DNA of 64,000 nt from Hoeflea sp. IMCC20628 (lineage in GTDB: Bacteria > Pseudomonadota > Alphaproteobacteria > Rhizobiales > Rhizobiaceae): positions 948,501 to 1,012,500 of the forward strand of contig NZ_CP011479.1 of the NCBI RefSeq assembly GCF_001011155.1, given 5' to 3'. Under the pieces are notes generated by a model. The model made no database searches, was not told the origin of the DNA, and worked only from the letters and a program-made list of their open reading frames with translations. Below are positions 1-7,140 of the stretch, piece after piece (position 1 is the stretch's first letter; every line of letters begins with the position of its first letter). The position numbers and the translations under genes are program-made.

Positions 1-1
1 C

Positions 2-130
2 GGCCGCATCGAGCGCAAGCAGATCGCGCCACTGGTGGCCGAAACCTACCCGCTGCGCGACATCGGAGCCGCCCAGCAGGCATTTGGCGAGAAGGGCTAT
101 ATCGGCAAGATCGTGCTGCAGGTGGACTAA
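2..130 (+). CDS. Quinone oxidoreductase / zinc-binding dehydrogenase, C-terminal end (partial)
   Basis: Only the last 42 codons are inside the window. They read in frame from base 2 to a TAA stop. The tail (…YPLRDIGAAQQAF, then GYIGKIVLQVD) is the usual C-terminus of the MDR/zeta-crystallin-type quinone oxidoreductases, in which a 'pl…i..A…a…..…GKivl' segment closes the Rossmann/catalytic fold. The call rests on this tail only, so the substrate cannot be stated. It converges with the aminopeptidase P gene, leaving about 10 bases between the two stops. Confidence 0.6.
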   Translation, partial: GRIERKQIAPLVAETYPLRDIGAAQQAFGEKGYIGKIVLQVD

Positions 131-140
131 CTCGTCCGCC

Positions 141-1973
141 TCACAGCGCCCCGGTCGCAGCCTCCAGCCAGGCAAGCGCCGGGTCGCCGGCCAGCAGCGG
201 CGCGAGTTCACCGCGCACCCGCGCATGATAGGCGTTGAGCCATTCGATCTCGGCGGTGTCGAGCAGATCGGTCAGGATCAGCCGTTTGTCGATCGGGCAC
301 AGCGTCAGCGTCTCGAAGCCGAGCATCGGCTTGTCGCCGCCGTCGATGTCGCGCGGTTCGTGTACGGTGACCAGGTTTTCGATGCGGATGCCGAAAGCCC
401 CGTCACGGTAGTAGCCGGGCTCATTCGACAGGATCATGCCGGGCAGCAGTTGTTGCATGCCGCGACGCGAGATCGTTTGCGGGCCTTCATGCACCGAAAG
501 GTAGCTGCCGACACCATGGCCGGTGCCATGGGCGAAATCGACGCCGGCTTTCCACAGCGAGATGCGGGCGAAAGCGTCGATATCGAGGCCGCGCGTGGCT
601 TCAGGGAAGCGCAAGCAGCTGATCGAGATCATGCCTTTGAGAACCAGTGTGAAGAACCGCTTTTGCTCCTGCGGCACGTCACCTACGGCAATGGTGCGGG
701 TGATGTCGGTGGTGCCGGCGACATATTGGCCGCCGGAATCGACCAGCAGCATTTCTCCGGCGTTTACGCGCCGGTTGGTCTTTGTATTGACGCGGTAATG
801 CATGATCGCCGCATTGGGGCCGGCGCCCGAGATGGTGTCAAACGACAGCGCCTTGAGCGGCATCTGCATGGCTTGCCCGGTGGTACGACGGAACTCCTCG
901 AGCCGGCTGGCAGCAGCAATTTCATCAACTGAGCCGGGCTGCTGGTCGTCAAGCCAGGCGAGGAACCGCACCATCGCAGCGCCATCCTGGCGGTGCACGC
1001 TGGCGCTGCCTGCAATCTCGGCGCTGTTCTTGACCGCCCGCGGGATCCGCGCCGGATCGGCAGCGCTGAGCACCGTCCCGCCAGATTGTCCGATCAGCAT
1101 GGAGACCGCATGCGGGGCCACCGATGGATCGACCAGAACAGTGCCACCGTTCCGGCCAAGTTCCTTGAGTGCGTCATCGAAGTCTGATGGCGGTTCGAGA
1201 TCGGCCAGTTGCGTGAGATAGGCCTCGGCCTCAATGCCGGTCTTGCGCTTGTCGATGAACAGCAGCGGCCTGCCGGTCGCGGGTATGATGGCACGCGACA
1301 GCGGATGCGGCGTCGAGGGCAGGTCCTGGCCACGGATGTTGAAGCTCCATGCGACCGAAGAGGGATCGGCCAGAATCACGGCATCGGCGCCGGCGTCGCG
1401 GGCGTTGTCGGCAATCATCGCCAGTTTTTCGCGCGCAAGTTTACCTGCATACTCGATCGGCTGCAGCGTCACCGTGCCGAGCGGCGGTTGCGGCCGGTCC
1501 TCCCAGATTTCGTCGACCGGATTGTGGTCGAGAAACACCAGACTGCCGCCGAGTACTTTGAGCGCGGCTTCCAGGCGTGTCACTTCGCTCGACGGCCATG
1601 TCCATGGATCAATTCCGAGCTTCAGCCCGCTGTGGTCCGAAGCCTCGATAAATGCCGCCAACGGTGTGGCGATCAGATCTTCGTATGTGAAGACCTGACC
1701 ATCGGTCTGCGCCCGGACTTGCGCCGCATAGCGTCCGTCAACAAACAGATGGGCCTGGTCAGCGAGCACCAGCACCAGTCCGGCCGAGCCGGTGAAGCCG
1801 GTCAGCCATGTCAGTCGCTCGGCGCAGTCAGGCACATATTCTCCCAGATACTCGTCCGAACGCGGAACCGCGACGGCGTCGACGCCGGATGCGGCAAAAC
1901 GCTCGCGAAGCCGGGTCAGCCTGCCGGCCGCCTGGTCAGGGGACGAAAGCACTTCGAAGTTCTGAAACATCAT
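141..1973 (-). CDS. Xaa-Pro aminopeptidase (aminopeptidase P, M24B)
   Basis: This is a cytosolic dimanganese peptidase that removes an N-terminal residue preceding proline. The 611-residue form has the three-domain layout of the long, eukaryote-like aminopeptidase P: two creatinase-like N-terminal domains and a C-terminal pita-bread catalytic domain. The metal ligands are visible as Asp near 411 (LLVDSGG), Asp near 422 (TTDITRT), His near 485 (HGTGHGVG), Glu near 517 (NEPGYY) and Glu near 532 (RIENL). The frame is open upstream to 2090, but the ATG at 1973 is preferred. It has AGGA just upstream and matches the family start, whereas the extra 39 residues look like leader sequence. The gene stands alone and diverges from the DUF1127 gene. 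Confidence 0.93.
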   Translation of the reverse strand: MMFQNFEVLSSPDQAAGRLTRLRERFAASGVDAVAVPRSDEYLGEYVPDCAERLTWLTGFTGSAGLVLVLADQAHLFVDGRYAAQVRAQTDGQVFTYEDLIATPLAAFIEASDHSGLKLGIDPWTWPSSEVTRLEAALKVLGGSLVFLDHNPVDEIWEDRPQPPLGTVTLQPIEYAGKLAREKLAMIADNARDAGADAVILADPSSVAWSFNIRGQDLPSTPHPLSRAIIPATGRPLLFIDKRKTGIEAEAYLTQLADLEPPSDFDDALKELGRNGGTVLVDPSVAPHAVSMLIGQSGGTVLSAADPARIPRAVKNSAEIAGSASVHRQDGAAMVRFLAWLDDQQPGSVDEIAAASRLEEFRRTTGQAMQMPLKALSFDTISGAGPNAAIMHYRVNTKTNRRVNAGEMLLVDSGGQYVAGTTDITRTIAVGDVPQEQKRFFTLVLKGMISISCLRFPEATRGLDIDAFARISLWKAGVDFAHGTGHGVGSYLSVHEGPQTISRRGMQQLLPGMILSNEPGYYRDGAFGIRIENLVTVHEPRDIDGGDKPMLGFETLTLCPIDKRLILTDLLDTAEIEWLNAYHARVRGELAPLLAGDPALAWLEAATGAL

Positions 1974-2177
1974 GGGATCCTGAATAAGCCTAACTCTGCC
2001 GACCTTATAGCAAATCGATGCCGGATTGGCAGCCGTTGTCGGCGGTTTTGAATTTTGTTTGAAGTTCGGGCTTTGCCCATTAATTGACACATTTCATGCA
2101 AATCGGTGGTCTGCCTAAAAAGTTAACAAGTTGCATTGCTCGTAGGCTTTGCATGCGCTGTATGCATAGCTGCACTG

Positions 2178-2191
2178 CAGCATTAATGCTG
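2178..2191. promoter_or_regulatory. Perfect 14-bp palindrome between pepP-like gene and DUF1127 gene
   Basis: CAGCATTAATGCTG is perfectly self-complementary and lies about 75 bases upstream of the DUF1127 start, in the divergent intergenic region. A homodimeric regulator site is possible, but no regulator is identified. It could also be chance in a short AT-rich interval. Confidence 0.3.
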
Positions 2192-2265
2192 GCATCAAGG
2201 CGATAAACACCTATCTTATGGCTACAGGAGGAGTGAACGATCACTCAACCAAAGGGAAATATCAA

Positions 2266-2439
2266 ATGTCCGGCAATTTTTTCAAAACCGCTCTCGACCG
2301 CATCGTAACTGCCCGCGAACGCCAGGTTCGCCGCTATGTGAATGGCGCGCTTCTGGGCATGGACGACAGCCAGCTCAAGGCTCTTGGCCGCACCCGCGAA
2401 GAAATCCAGCGCGAAGGCGCGCAGTCCTACCTCTACTAG
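2266..2439 (+). CDS. DUF1127 family small protein
   Basis: This is a 57-residue protein rich in Arg and Lys, with the conserved alphaproteobacterial DUF1127 pattern: R-x-V-x-x-x-x-x-L, then D-x-x-L-K-x-L-G-x-T-R-x-E-I. Members of this family are short, soluble and basic. Some Rhizobium, Agrobacterium and Rhodobacter members act in phosphate or carbon metabolism or bind RNA, but no function can be assigned here. The ATG at 2266 is chosen because AAAGGGA lies about 8 bases upstream and the family begins here. An in-frame ATG at 2218 would add 16 atypical residues. A hairpin terminator follows at 2484. Confidence 0.85.
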   Translation: MSGNFFKTALDRIVTARERQVRRYVNGALLGMDDSQLKALGRTREEIQREGAQSYLY

Positions 2440-2483
2440 GATTGCACGGTACGCGGATCGGATCTGCGATCCTCATCAGTTTT

Positions 2484-2511
2484 AAACGGCTCCTTCGGGG
2501 GCCGTTTTTTG
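2484..2511 (+). terminator. Rho-independent terminator after DUF1127 gene
   Basis: AAACGG-CTCC and GGGG-CCGTTT form a stem around a TTC loop with one G-T pair. A run of six or more T follows. It sits about 45 bases after the DUF1127 stop and may also serve the opposing prmA transcript. Confidence 0.85.
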
Positions 2512-2540
2512 TTGCGCTGCTGTTTGCGATTTTACTGCAT

Positions 2541-3431
2541 TCACTTCAGATGAATCGTCACCCAGCCATTGCGCCACAGGGTTTCGACGTGGCGCATGCC
2601 CTGGGTGTTGAACGCGGCCAGAACCTGCCAGCGCTGGCTGGCCAGAATGCCTGACAGGATCACCGAGCCGCCCGGGGCGAGGTTGCGCTTGATATCCGGC
2701 GCCATGCGCATCAGCGGCCGGGCCAGAATGTTGGCGATGATCAGCCCGAATGGGCCGGAGCGCGAAAACGCGGTGGAATGAAACCCGGTCGCGGTGACGC
2801 AATTGATCTGGCTTGTGCAGTGGTTGTGCCTGACATTGGCGGCGGCCACGCGGGTGGCGATCGGATCAATGTCGGTAGCCAGGCACCAGATCGGTCCGAG
2901 CTTGGCCGCGGCGATGGCCAGCACACCGGAGCCGGTGCCCAGATCGAGAACCGGATCCACGCCGCGTGGTCCGCGCGGGTGGGCGCGCATCACCTTTTCG
3001 ATCATTTCCAGGCAGCCGGCGGTGGTTCCGTGATGACCGGTGCCGAACGCCTGTCCGGCTTCCAGTTCGATCGCCAGATCATGCGGCCGTACCGCAGCGC
3101 GGTCATGGGCGCCGTGGACCAGAAACCGTCCGGCGCGCACCGGCTTGAGGCCTTCGAGTGACTTGGCGATCCAGTCGGTATCGTCGCCAAAGACTTCGGT
3201 TTCGATCATGGCATCTGGAAACGGGCCAGCCAGGATGGCGGCGATGCGGTCCTTCAGCTCTGCCTCGGGCTCGCCATTGGCGTAAATTGACGCCTCCCAC
3301 AGCCCTTTGGCCTCGTCGACCTCCATCGTGGCGATGGGCAGACCCTCGTCTTCGAAAAAGTCGTTGAGCAGATCAAGTGCCCGGTTGGCACCGGCTTCGT
3401 CGGTGACGATGTAGTATCGGTGTTCGCTCAC
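2541..3431 (-). CDS. prmA: Ribosomal protein L11 methyltransferase
   Basis: This is a SAM-dependent enzyme that methylates ribosomal protein L11 at several amino groups. Of 296 residues, the N-terminal ~100 form the L11-recognition domain and the rest is a class I methyltransferase. Motif I (VLDLGTGSGVLAIAAAK) lies near residues 155-172 and the NILARPL motif near 232 takes the NPPY position. The start is a GTG at 3431, because family members begin SEHRYY and an AAGG lies just upstream. An ATG far upstream would add 63 residues that belong to the antiporter frame. The GTG overlaps the antiporter stop as GTGA, so the two are probably translationally coupled. Confidence 0.93.
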   Translation of the reverse strand: MSEHRYYIVTDEAGANRALDLLNDFFEDEGLPIATMEVDEAKGLWEASIYANGEPEAELKDRIAAILAGPFPDAMIETEVFGDDTDWIAKSLEGLKPVRAGRFLVHGAHDRAAVRPHDLAIELEAGQAFGTGHHGTTAGCLEMIEKVMRAHPRGPRGVDPVLDLGTGSGVLAIAAAKLGPIWCLATDIDPIATRVAAANVRHNHCTSQINCVTATGFHSTAFSRSGPFGLIIANILARPLMRMAPDIKRNLAPGGSVILSGILASQRWQVLAAFNTQGMRHVETLWRNGWVTIHLK

Positions 3432-5302
3432 GATGCCTTGCTTCCTTCGTCGTTTGTCGCCTGACTGGCGGATATTTCTTCCGCCTTGCGGGCAGTCTTG
3501 CTGGCGGCTTCGGCGCGCGCATCGTCCTTGGGCAAGCCAAAGCTCAGGATCCGGTCGTTCTGTCCGGGCGTGTTGGATGAGGTCGCGGCAAACACGATCG
3601 TCCCCGACGGCTTGATCCATAACAGGATCAGTGCGCCCTCGGGGCGCGACGCCTCATAGGCATCCCAGCCGAATTCATCGGTCAGGCGGGTGAGCTGGAA
3701 GGTCCAGCCGTTGAGCAGCTTTTCCCGCAGATCCAGAAAGCTGACGGATTCCTTGGTCAGCGACCGTCCGCCGAGCGTGAAGTTCAACGCCTTGCGGGCC
3801 TTCTCGTCGATACGGCCGATCTGGAAGACATGGCTGCGGCCCAGTTCCGGTCCGAAATCGGTGCACACCAACGCATTATAGGCGTCGTTGTCGCCGGTCG
3901 CGATCAGGTTCGAAAAGCTCTTCGGATCAATGCTGTGGTGGGCTGATTCCGACAGCACCTCGCCGAAATAGACCGGAATGCTGGCGAGCCGCGCCTCGGC
4001 CAGATGGTTCCAGTTCTGGTCGGCCAGCATCACCGGTATCTCAGCTTCCTTGAGCTTGAGGGCGAGTGCCGTTGACCAGCGCGATCCACCAACAATGAGT
4101 ATGCCGGGCTTGGATGCCTTCTTGAGCTTCAGGAAGCTCGCCAGCGGCGCCAGGGTGAAGCCGTGCAGCACGATGGTGGTGACGACGACAGCGAAGGTGA
4201 AGGCCACCATGCGGCCGGCATCCTCGACGCCAACATCAGCCAGCAGCGTTCCGAACAGGCCGGAGACGGCGACGGCGACAACGCCGCGGGGTGCGATCCA
4301 GGCGCTCAGCAGGCGCTCCTGCATGGTTGCGCCCGAGCGGATGGTGGCGAGCATGATGGCGACGGGGCGGATGACCAGCAGCAGTGAGGCAACAAACAGT
4401 GCTGCGCGCCAGTCGAGCGAACGGATATCATCGATGCTCAGCGACGCCGTGAGAATGATGAAGACGCCCGAGACCAGAAGCGTGGTGATGGTTTCCTTGA
4501 AGCGGCGCATGTCGGTGAGCGAGGCAATTCGGCTGTTGGCAAGCACCATCCCCATCACCGTGACAGTGAGCAGGCCGGATTCCTCAAGCAGCGTGTTGGT
4601 CGCGGCATAGACCGCCACCACCGAGGCAAGAAGCACCGGGGCCTTGAGGTATTCGGGCACATGGCCACGTACGAACGACCAGACAATCAGTTTTGCGGCT
4701 AGCCAGCCGCCAACAATAGCCACGGCGAAACCGGCCAGCAGCAGCACGATCAGGTTGTCGGCTTCATGTATGCCGATATAGACGAGGATGACCTCGAAGG
4801 CGACAACGGCGAAGAGCGCGCCGATCGGGTCGTTGACAATGGCTTCCCAGCGCAGCAGCGAGGCGGGGCGGGCATCGAGCTGGGCCTGGCGCAACAAGGG
4901 CATGATCACCGTCGGTCCGGTGACCACCAGGATGGCGCCCAGCACAATCGCCGTCGGCCAGCTCAACCCGCCGATGTGATGGGCGGCGAAGGCCGCCATG
5001 ACCCAGGTCAGCGGGCCGGCATACATGATGATGCGGCGAACCGCAGTCGAGGTCTCGCGGATTTCCTTGAAATTGAGCGTCAGCCCGCCTTCAAACAGGA
5101 TGATCGCCACGGCGATCGATACCATCGGCCTGTAGATCGCGCCAAAGTCAGCCGCCGGATTGAGGAACCCGGTTGCCGGTCCGGCGATGAAGCCAGCGGC
5201 GAGCAGCAGCACGATGGCCGGCAATTGCAGCCGCCAGGCAAACCATTGCGCGGCAATGCCCGCGGCGCCGATGACGGCCAGTTTGAGAACGATGTCATCC
5301 AT
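3428..5302 (-). CDS. Cation:proton antiporter (CPA1/NhaP-like) with C-terminal RCK-like nucleotide-binding domain
   Basis: This is an inner-membrane monovalent cation/H+ exchanger of 624 residues. Residues ~1-400 hold about twelve hydrophobic segments. They include IILFEGGLTLNFKEI and the NDPIGALFA signature (the ND pair is the ion-binding site of this superfamily). A Rossmann-type segment near 405 (GILIVGGSRWSTALALKLKEA) resembles TrkA-N/RCK domains that sense NAD(H) or nucleotides. The last ~40 residues are charged and Ala-rich. Sodium or potassium specificity cannot be read from sequence. It is the first gene of a two-gene unit with prmA, overlapping it by four bases. Confidence 0.9.
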   Translation of the reverse strand: MDDIVLKLAVIGAAGIAAQWFAWRLQLPAIVLLLAAGFIAGPATGFLNPAADFGAIYRPMVSIAVAIILFEGGLTLNFKEIRETSTAVRRIIMYAGPLTWVMAAFAAHHIGGLSWPTAIVLGAILVVTGPTVIMPLLRQAQLDARPASLLRWEAIVNDPIGALFAVVAFEVILVYIGIHEADNLIVLLLAGFAVAIVGGWLAAKLIVWSFVRGHVPEYLKAPVLLASVVAVYAATNTLLEESGLLTVTVMGMVLANSRIASLTDMRRFKETITTLLVSGVFIILTASLSIDDIRSLDWRAALFVASLLLVIRPVAIMLATIRSGATMQERLLSAWIAPRGVVAVAVSGLFGTLLADVGVEDAGRMVAFTFAVVVTTIVLHGFTLAPLASFLKLKKASKPGILIVGGSRWSTALALKLKEAEIPVMLADQNWNHLAEARLASIPVYFGEVLSESAHHSIDPKSFSNLIATGDNDAYNALVCTDFGPELGRSHVFQIGRIDEKARKALNFTLGGRSLTKESVSFLDLREKLLNGWTFQLTRLTDEFGWDAYEASRPEGALILLWIKPSGTIVFAATSSNTPGQNDRILSFGLPKDDARAEAASKTARKAEEISASQATNDEGSKAS

Positions 5303-5442
5303 GTCAGTCCCCCGTCGCGCGCCCCGAATGCGTTCCGGGACAAGTGCGTGACGTTCTATTGAACGTCCGCGAAACGCTGTAAAGCGCTGAAATGGTGCGC
5401 GGGGCTAAAAGTTCCACCCAAATAATGGCAGCGTGACCGGTT

Positions 5443-6036
5443 TCAGAGCAGGTTTTCAAGCTTGGCTACAGCCGTTTCCGGGTTTTCGCCCCAGGCAATG
5501 GTGCTCTTGAAGCGGCCTTGCGCGTCGAGCAGGAACACCGAAGCGGTGTGGTCCATGGTGTAGTCGCCTTCGGGGTCCTTGACGTCAACCGGCACCTTCT
5601 TGGCGTAGATATTGAAGCCCCGGACAACCTCGTCGATCTTCTCGGGCGATCCGGAGATGCCGATCACCCGGTCAGTGACACCCGACACATAATTGCCGAG
5701 CAGTTCCGGCGTATCGCGCTCGGGGTCCACGGTGACAAAATAGGCGCCGATCTTGTCGCCATCGGGATCGACCTGCTTGAGCCAGCCATCAAGCTCGTAA
5801 AGTGTGGTCGGGCAAACTTCCGGGCAATGGGTGAAGCCGAAAAACAGCGCTGTCGGCCGGCCGCGAAAGGCAGCCTCGGTGATCGGCGCGCCGGACTGGT
5901 CGACAAGCTCGAACGGTACGCCATAGGGTTTAGCGGCGATCTCGTTCTCGGTCACCTGCCATTCATAGGTAAACCAGCCCAGAACCACGGCAAACACGGC
6001 GATCAGCGCCCAAAGGGCAATGCGAAGGGCTTTCAT
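5443..6036 (-). CDS. SCO1/SenC family copper chaperone
   Basis: This is a membrane-anchored thioredoxin-fold protein that delivers copper to the CuA site of cytochrome c oxidase, or acts as a thiol reductant for it. Of 197 residues, the first ~25 form an N-terminal transmembrane anchor (ALRIALWALIAVFAVVLGWF). The copper-binding CPEVC lies near residues 70-74 and the third ligand His near 162 (TMDHTASVFLLD). All three ligands are present, so it should bind copper. A 58-residue membrane protein gene precedes it on the same strand, 73 bases upstream. Confidence 0.93.
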   Translation of the reverse strand: MKALRIALWALIAVFAVVLGWFTYEWQVTENEIAAKPYGVPFELVDQSGAPITEAAFRGRPTALFFGFTHCPEVCPTTLYELDGWLKQVDPDGDKIGAYFVTVDPERDTPELLGNYVSGVTDRVIGISGSPEKIDEVVRGFNIYAKKVPVDVKDPEGDYTMDHTASVFLLDAQGRFKSTIAWGENPETAVAKLENLL

Positions 6037-6109
6037 CGAAGTCTCCAGCTTGGCCCTCAGCCGCAGCCATCCAGGGCTGCACAGGCAGGGCCGGTATATT
6101 CAGGTCAAT

Positions 6110-6286
6110 TCACAGGCACCAGGCAAGCCCGTTGGCCGCAAGCACGTTCAACAGCGCCGGTCCGTTCGTCTGCCAGGCCGCAAACACCAGTGCGGTCGCA
6201 ACCGCTGCAGCGATGAGGCCCAGGGCACGGGGAAGCATTCCCCTCCATGGACTTGATTGCGGTGGATTGGCGGGCGCGGCGGTCAT
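6110..6286 (-). CDS. Small membrane protein upstream of SCO1-like gene
   Basis: This short open frame (58 codons plus TGA) starts MTAAPANPPQSSPWRGM. It contains one hydrophobic helix around residues 18-38 (LPRALGLIAAAVATALVFAA) and ends GLAWCL. It lies on the same strand as the SCO gene, so co-transcription is likely. Codon use is GC-rich like its neighbours. No homologue is recognised; a role in oxidase assembly would be inference from position only. Confidence 0.5.
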   Translation of the reverse strand: MTAAPANPPQSSPWRGMLPRALGLIAAAVATALVFAAWQTNGPALLNVLAANGLAWCL

Positions 6287-6494
6287 GCGCCCTATCTAGC
6301 GCGCCGCAGAGGCGATGCCAAGCGGCCCCGGCCTCTCCGGCAGTTGACGCGCGCTTGTGCCGCAGGATTTTTTGCCGCCCGCGCCGTATCTTTTATTTGT
6401 CGCCTGCAAGGTCCATATGCGTTTGATCCGATTCATCGGTGGCGCAGCGGGAACCGATCAGGCCCTGCGGCGTTGCCGGCACAAGGAGATTTTC

Positions 6495-7007
6495 ATGATC
6501 ATTGCCACATCCATCCGCTCGGCGCTTTCCGCCGGTCTTGTTGCCGCAACTCTGGCAAGCCCATTGATTGCCACGTCAGCCAATGCCGAACAGGTCGGCG
6601 AGGTCGGCGTCGACTGGCTCGGCAACGATATCCTGATCGATGCGGTCACCGACCCGGAAGTTGACGGCGTCACCTGCCATGTGGCCTATTTCGACCGTGG
6701 CGTCATTGACCGGCTGCAGAAGGGTAACTGGTTCGAGGATCCTTCCAACGCCTCCATCGCCTGCCGCCAGACCGGCCCTATCACCATCAAGGACATCGAT
6801 CTCGATGAAGATGGCGACGTGGTGTTCAAGGAATCGCGCTCGCTGATCTGGAAATCGCTGGTGGTGCGCCGGATCTACGACAAGGCCAACGATACGTTGA
6901 TCTATCTGGTCAACTCGCAGCAGGTGCAGGACGGCTCCGCCAAGATGAACATCTCTACCGTACCGCTCTACGGCCAGGAGGTGACCTGGGAAAACGGCAA
7001 GCCGTAA
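6495..7007 (+). CDS. creA: CreA family periplasmic protein
   Basis: This is a 170-residue exported protein with an N-terminal signal peptide of about 30 residues ending near SANAEQ. The core (VGEVGVDWLGNDI, then DPEVDGVTCHVAYFDRG, then DPSNASIACRQTGPI) is the CreA/COG3045 pattern, including the two conserved cysteines. The family is widespread in Proteobacteria and its biochemical function is unknown. The ATG at 6495 is chosen because AAGGAG sits 8 bases upstream and the signal peptide begins there. An upstream in-frame ATG would bury the signal. Confidence 0.9.
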   Translation: MIIATSIRSALSAGLVAATLASPLIATSANAEQVGEVGVDWLGNDILIDAVTDPEVDGVTCHVAYFDRGVIDRLQKGNWFEDPSNASIACRQTGPITIKDIDLDEDGDVVFKESRSLIWKSLVVRRIYDKANDTLIYLVNSQQVQDGSAKMNISTVPLYGQEVTWENGKP

Positions 7008-7140
7008 ACCCGCCGCTGTCTGATTGGCTGAAGTTTGATTTTTGTCATGCTGCTTTGACGGCTTTTATGGTTGTGTCTGCCATTGGAATTTCGTTCGGCG
7101 TTCGGCGCGAACCAAATCGGTTGCAAAGGCAGGCGTTCCC

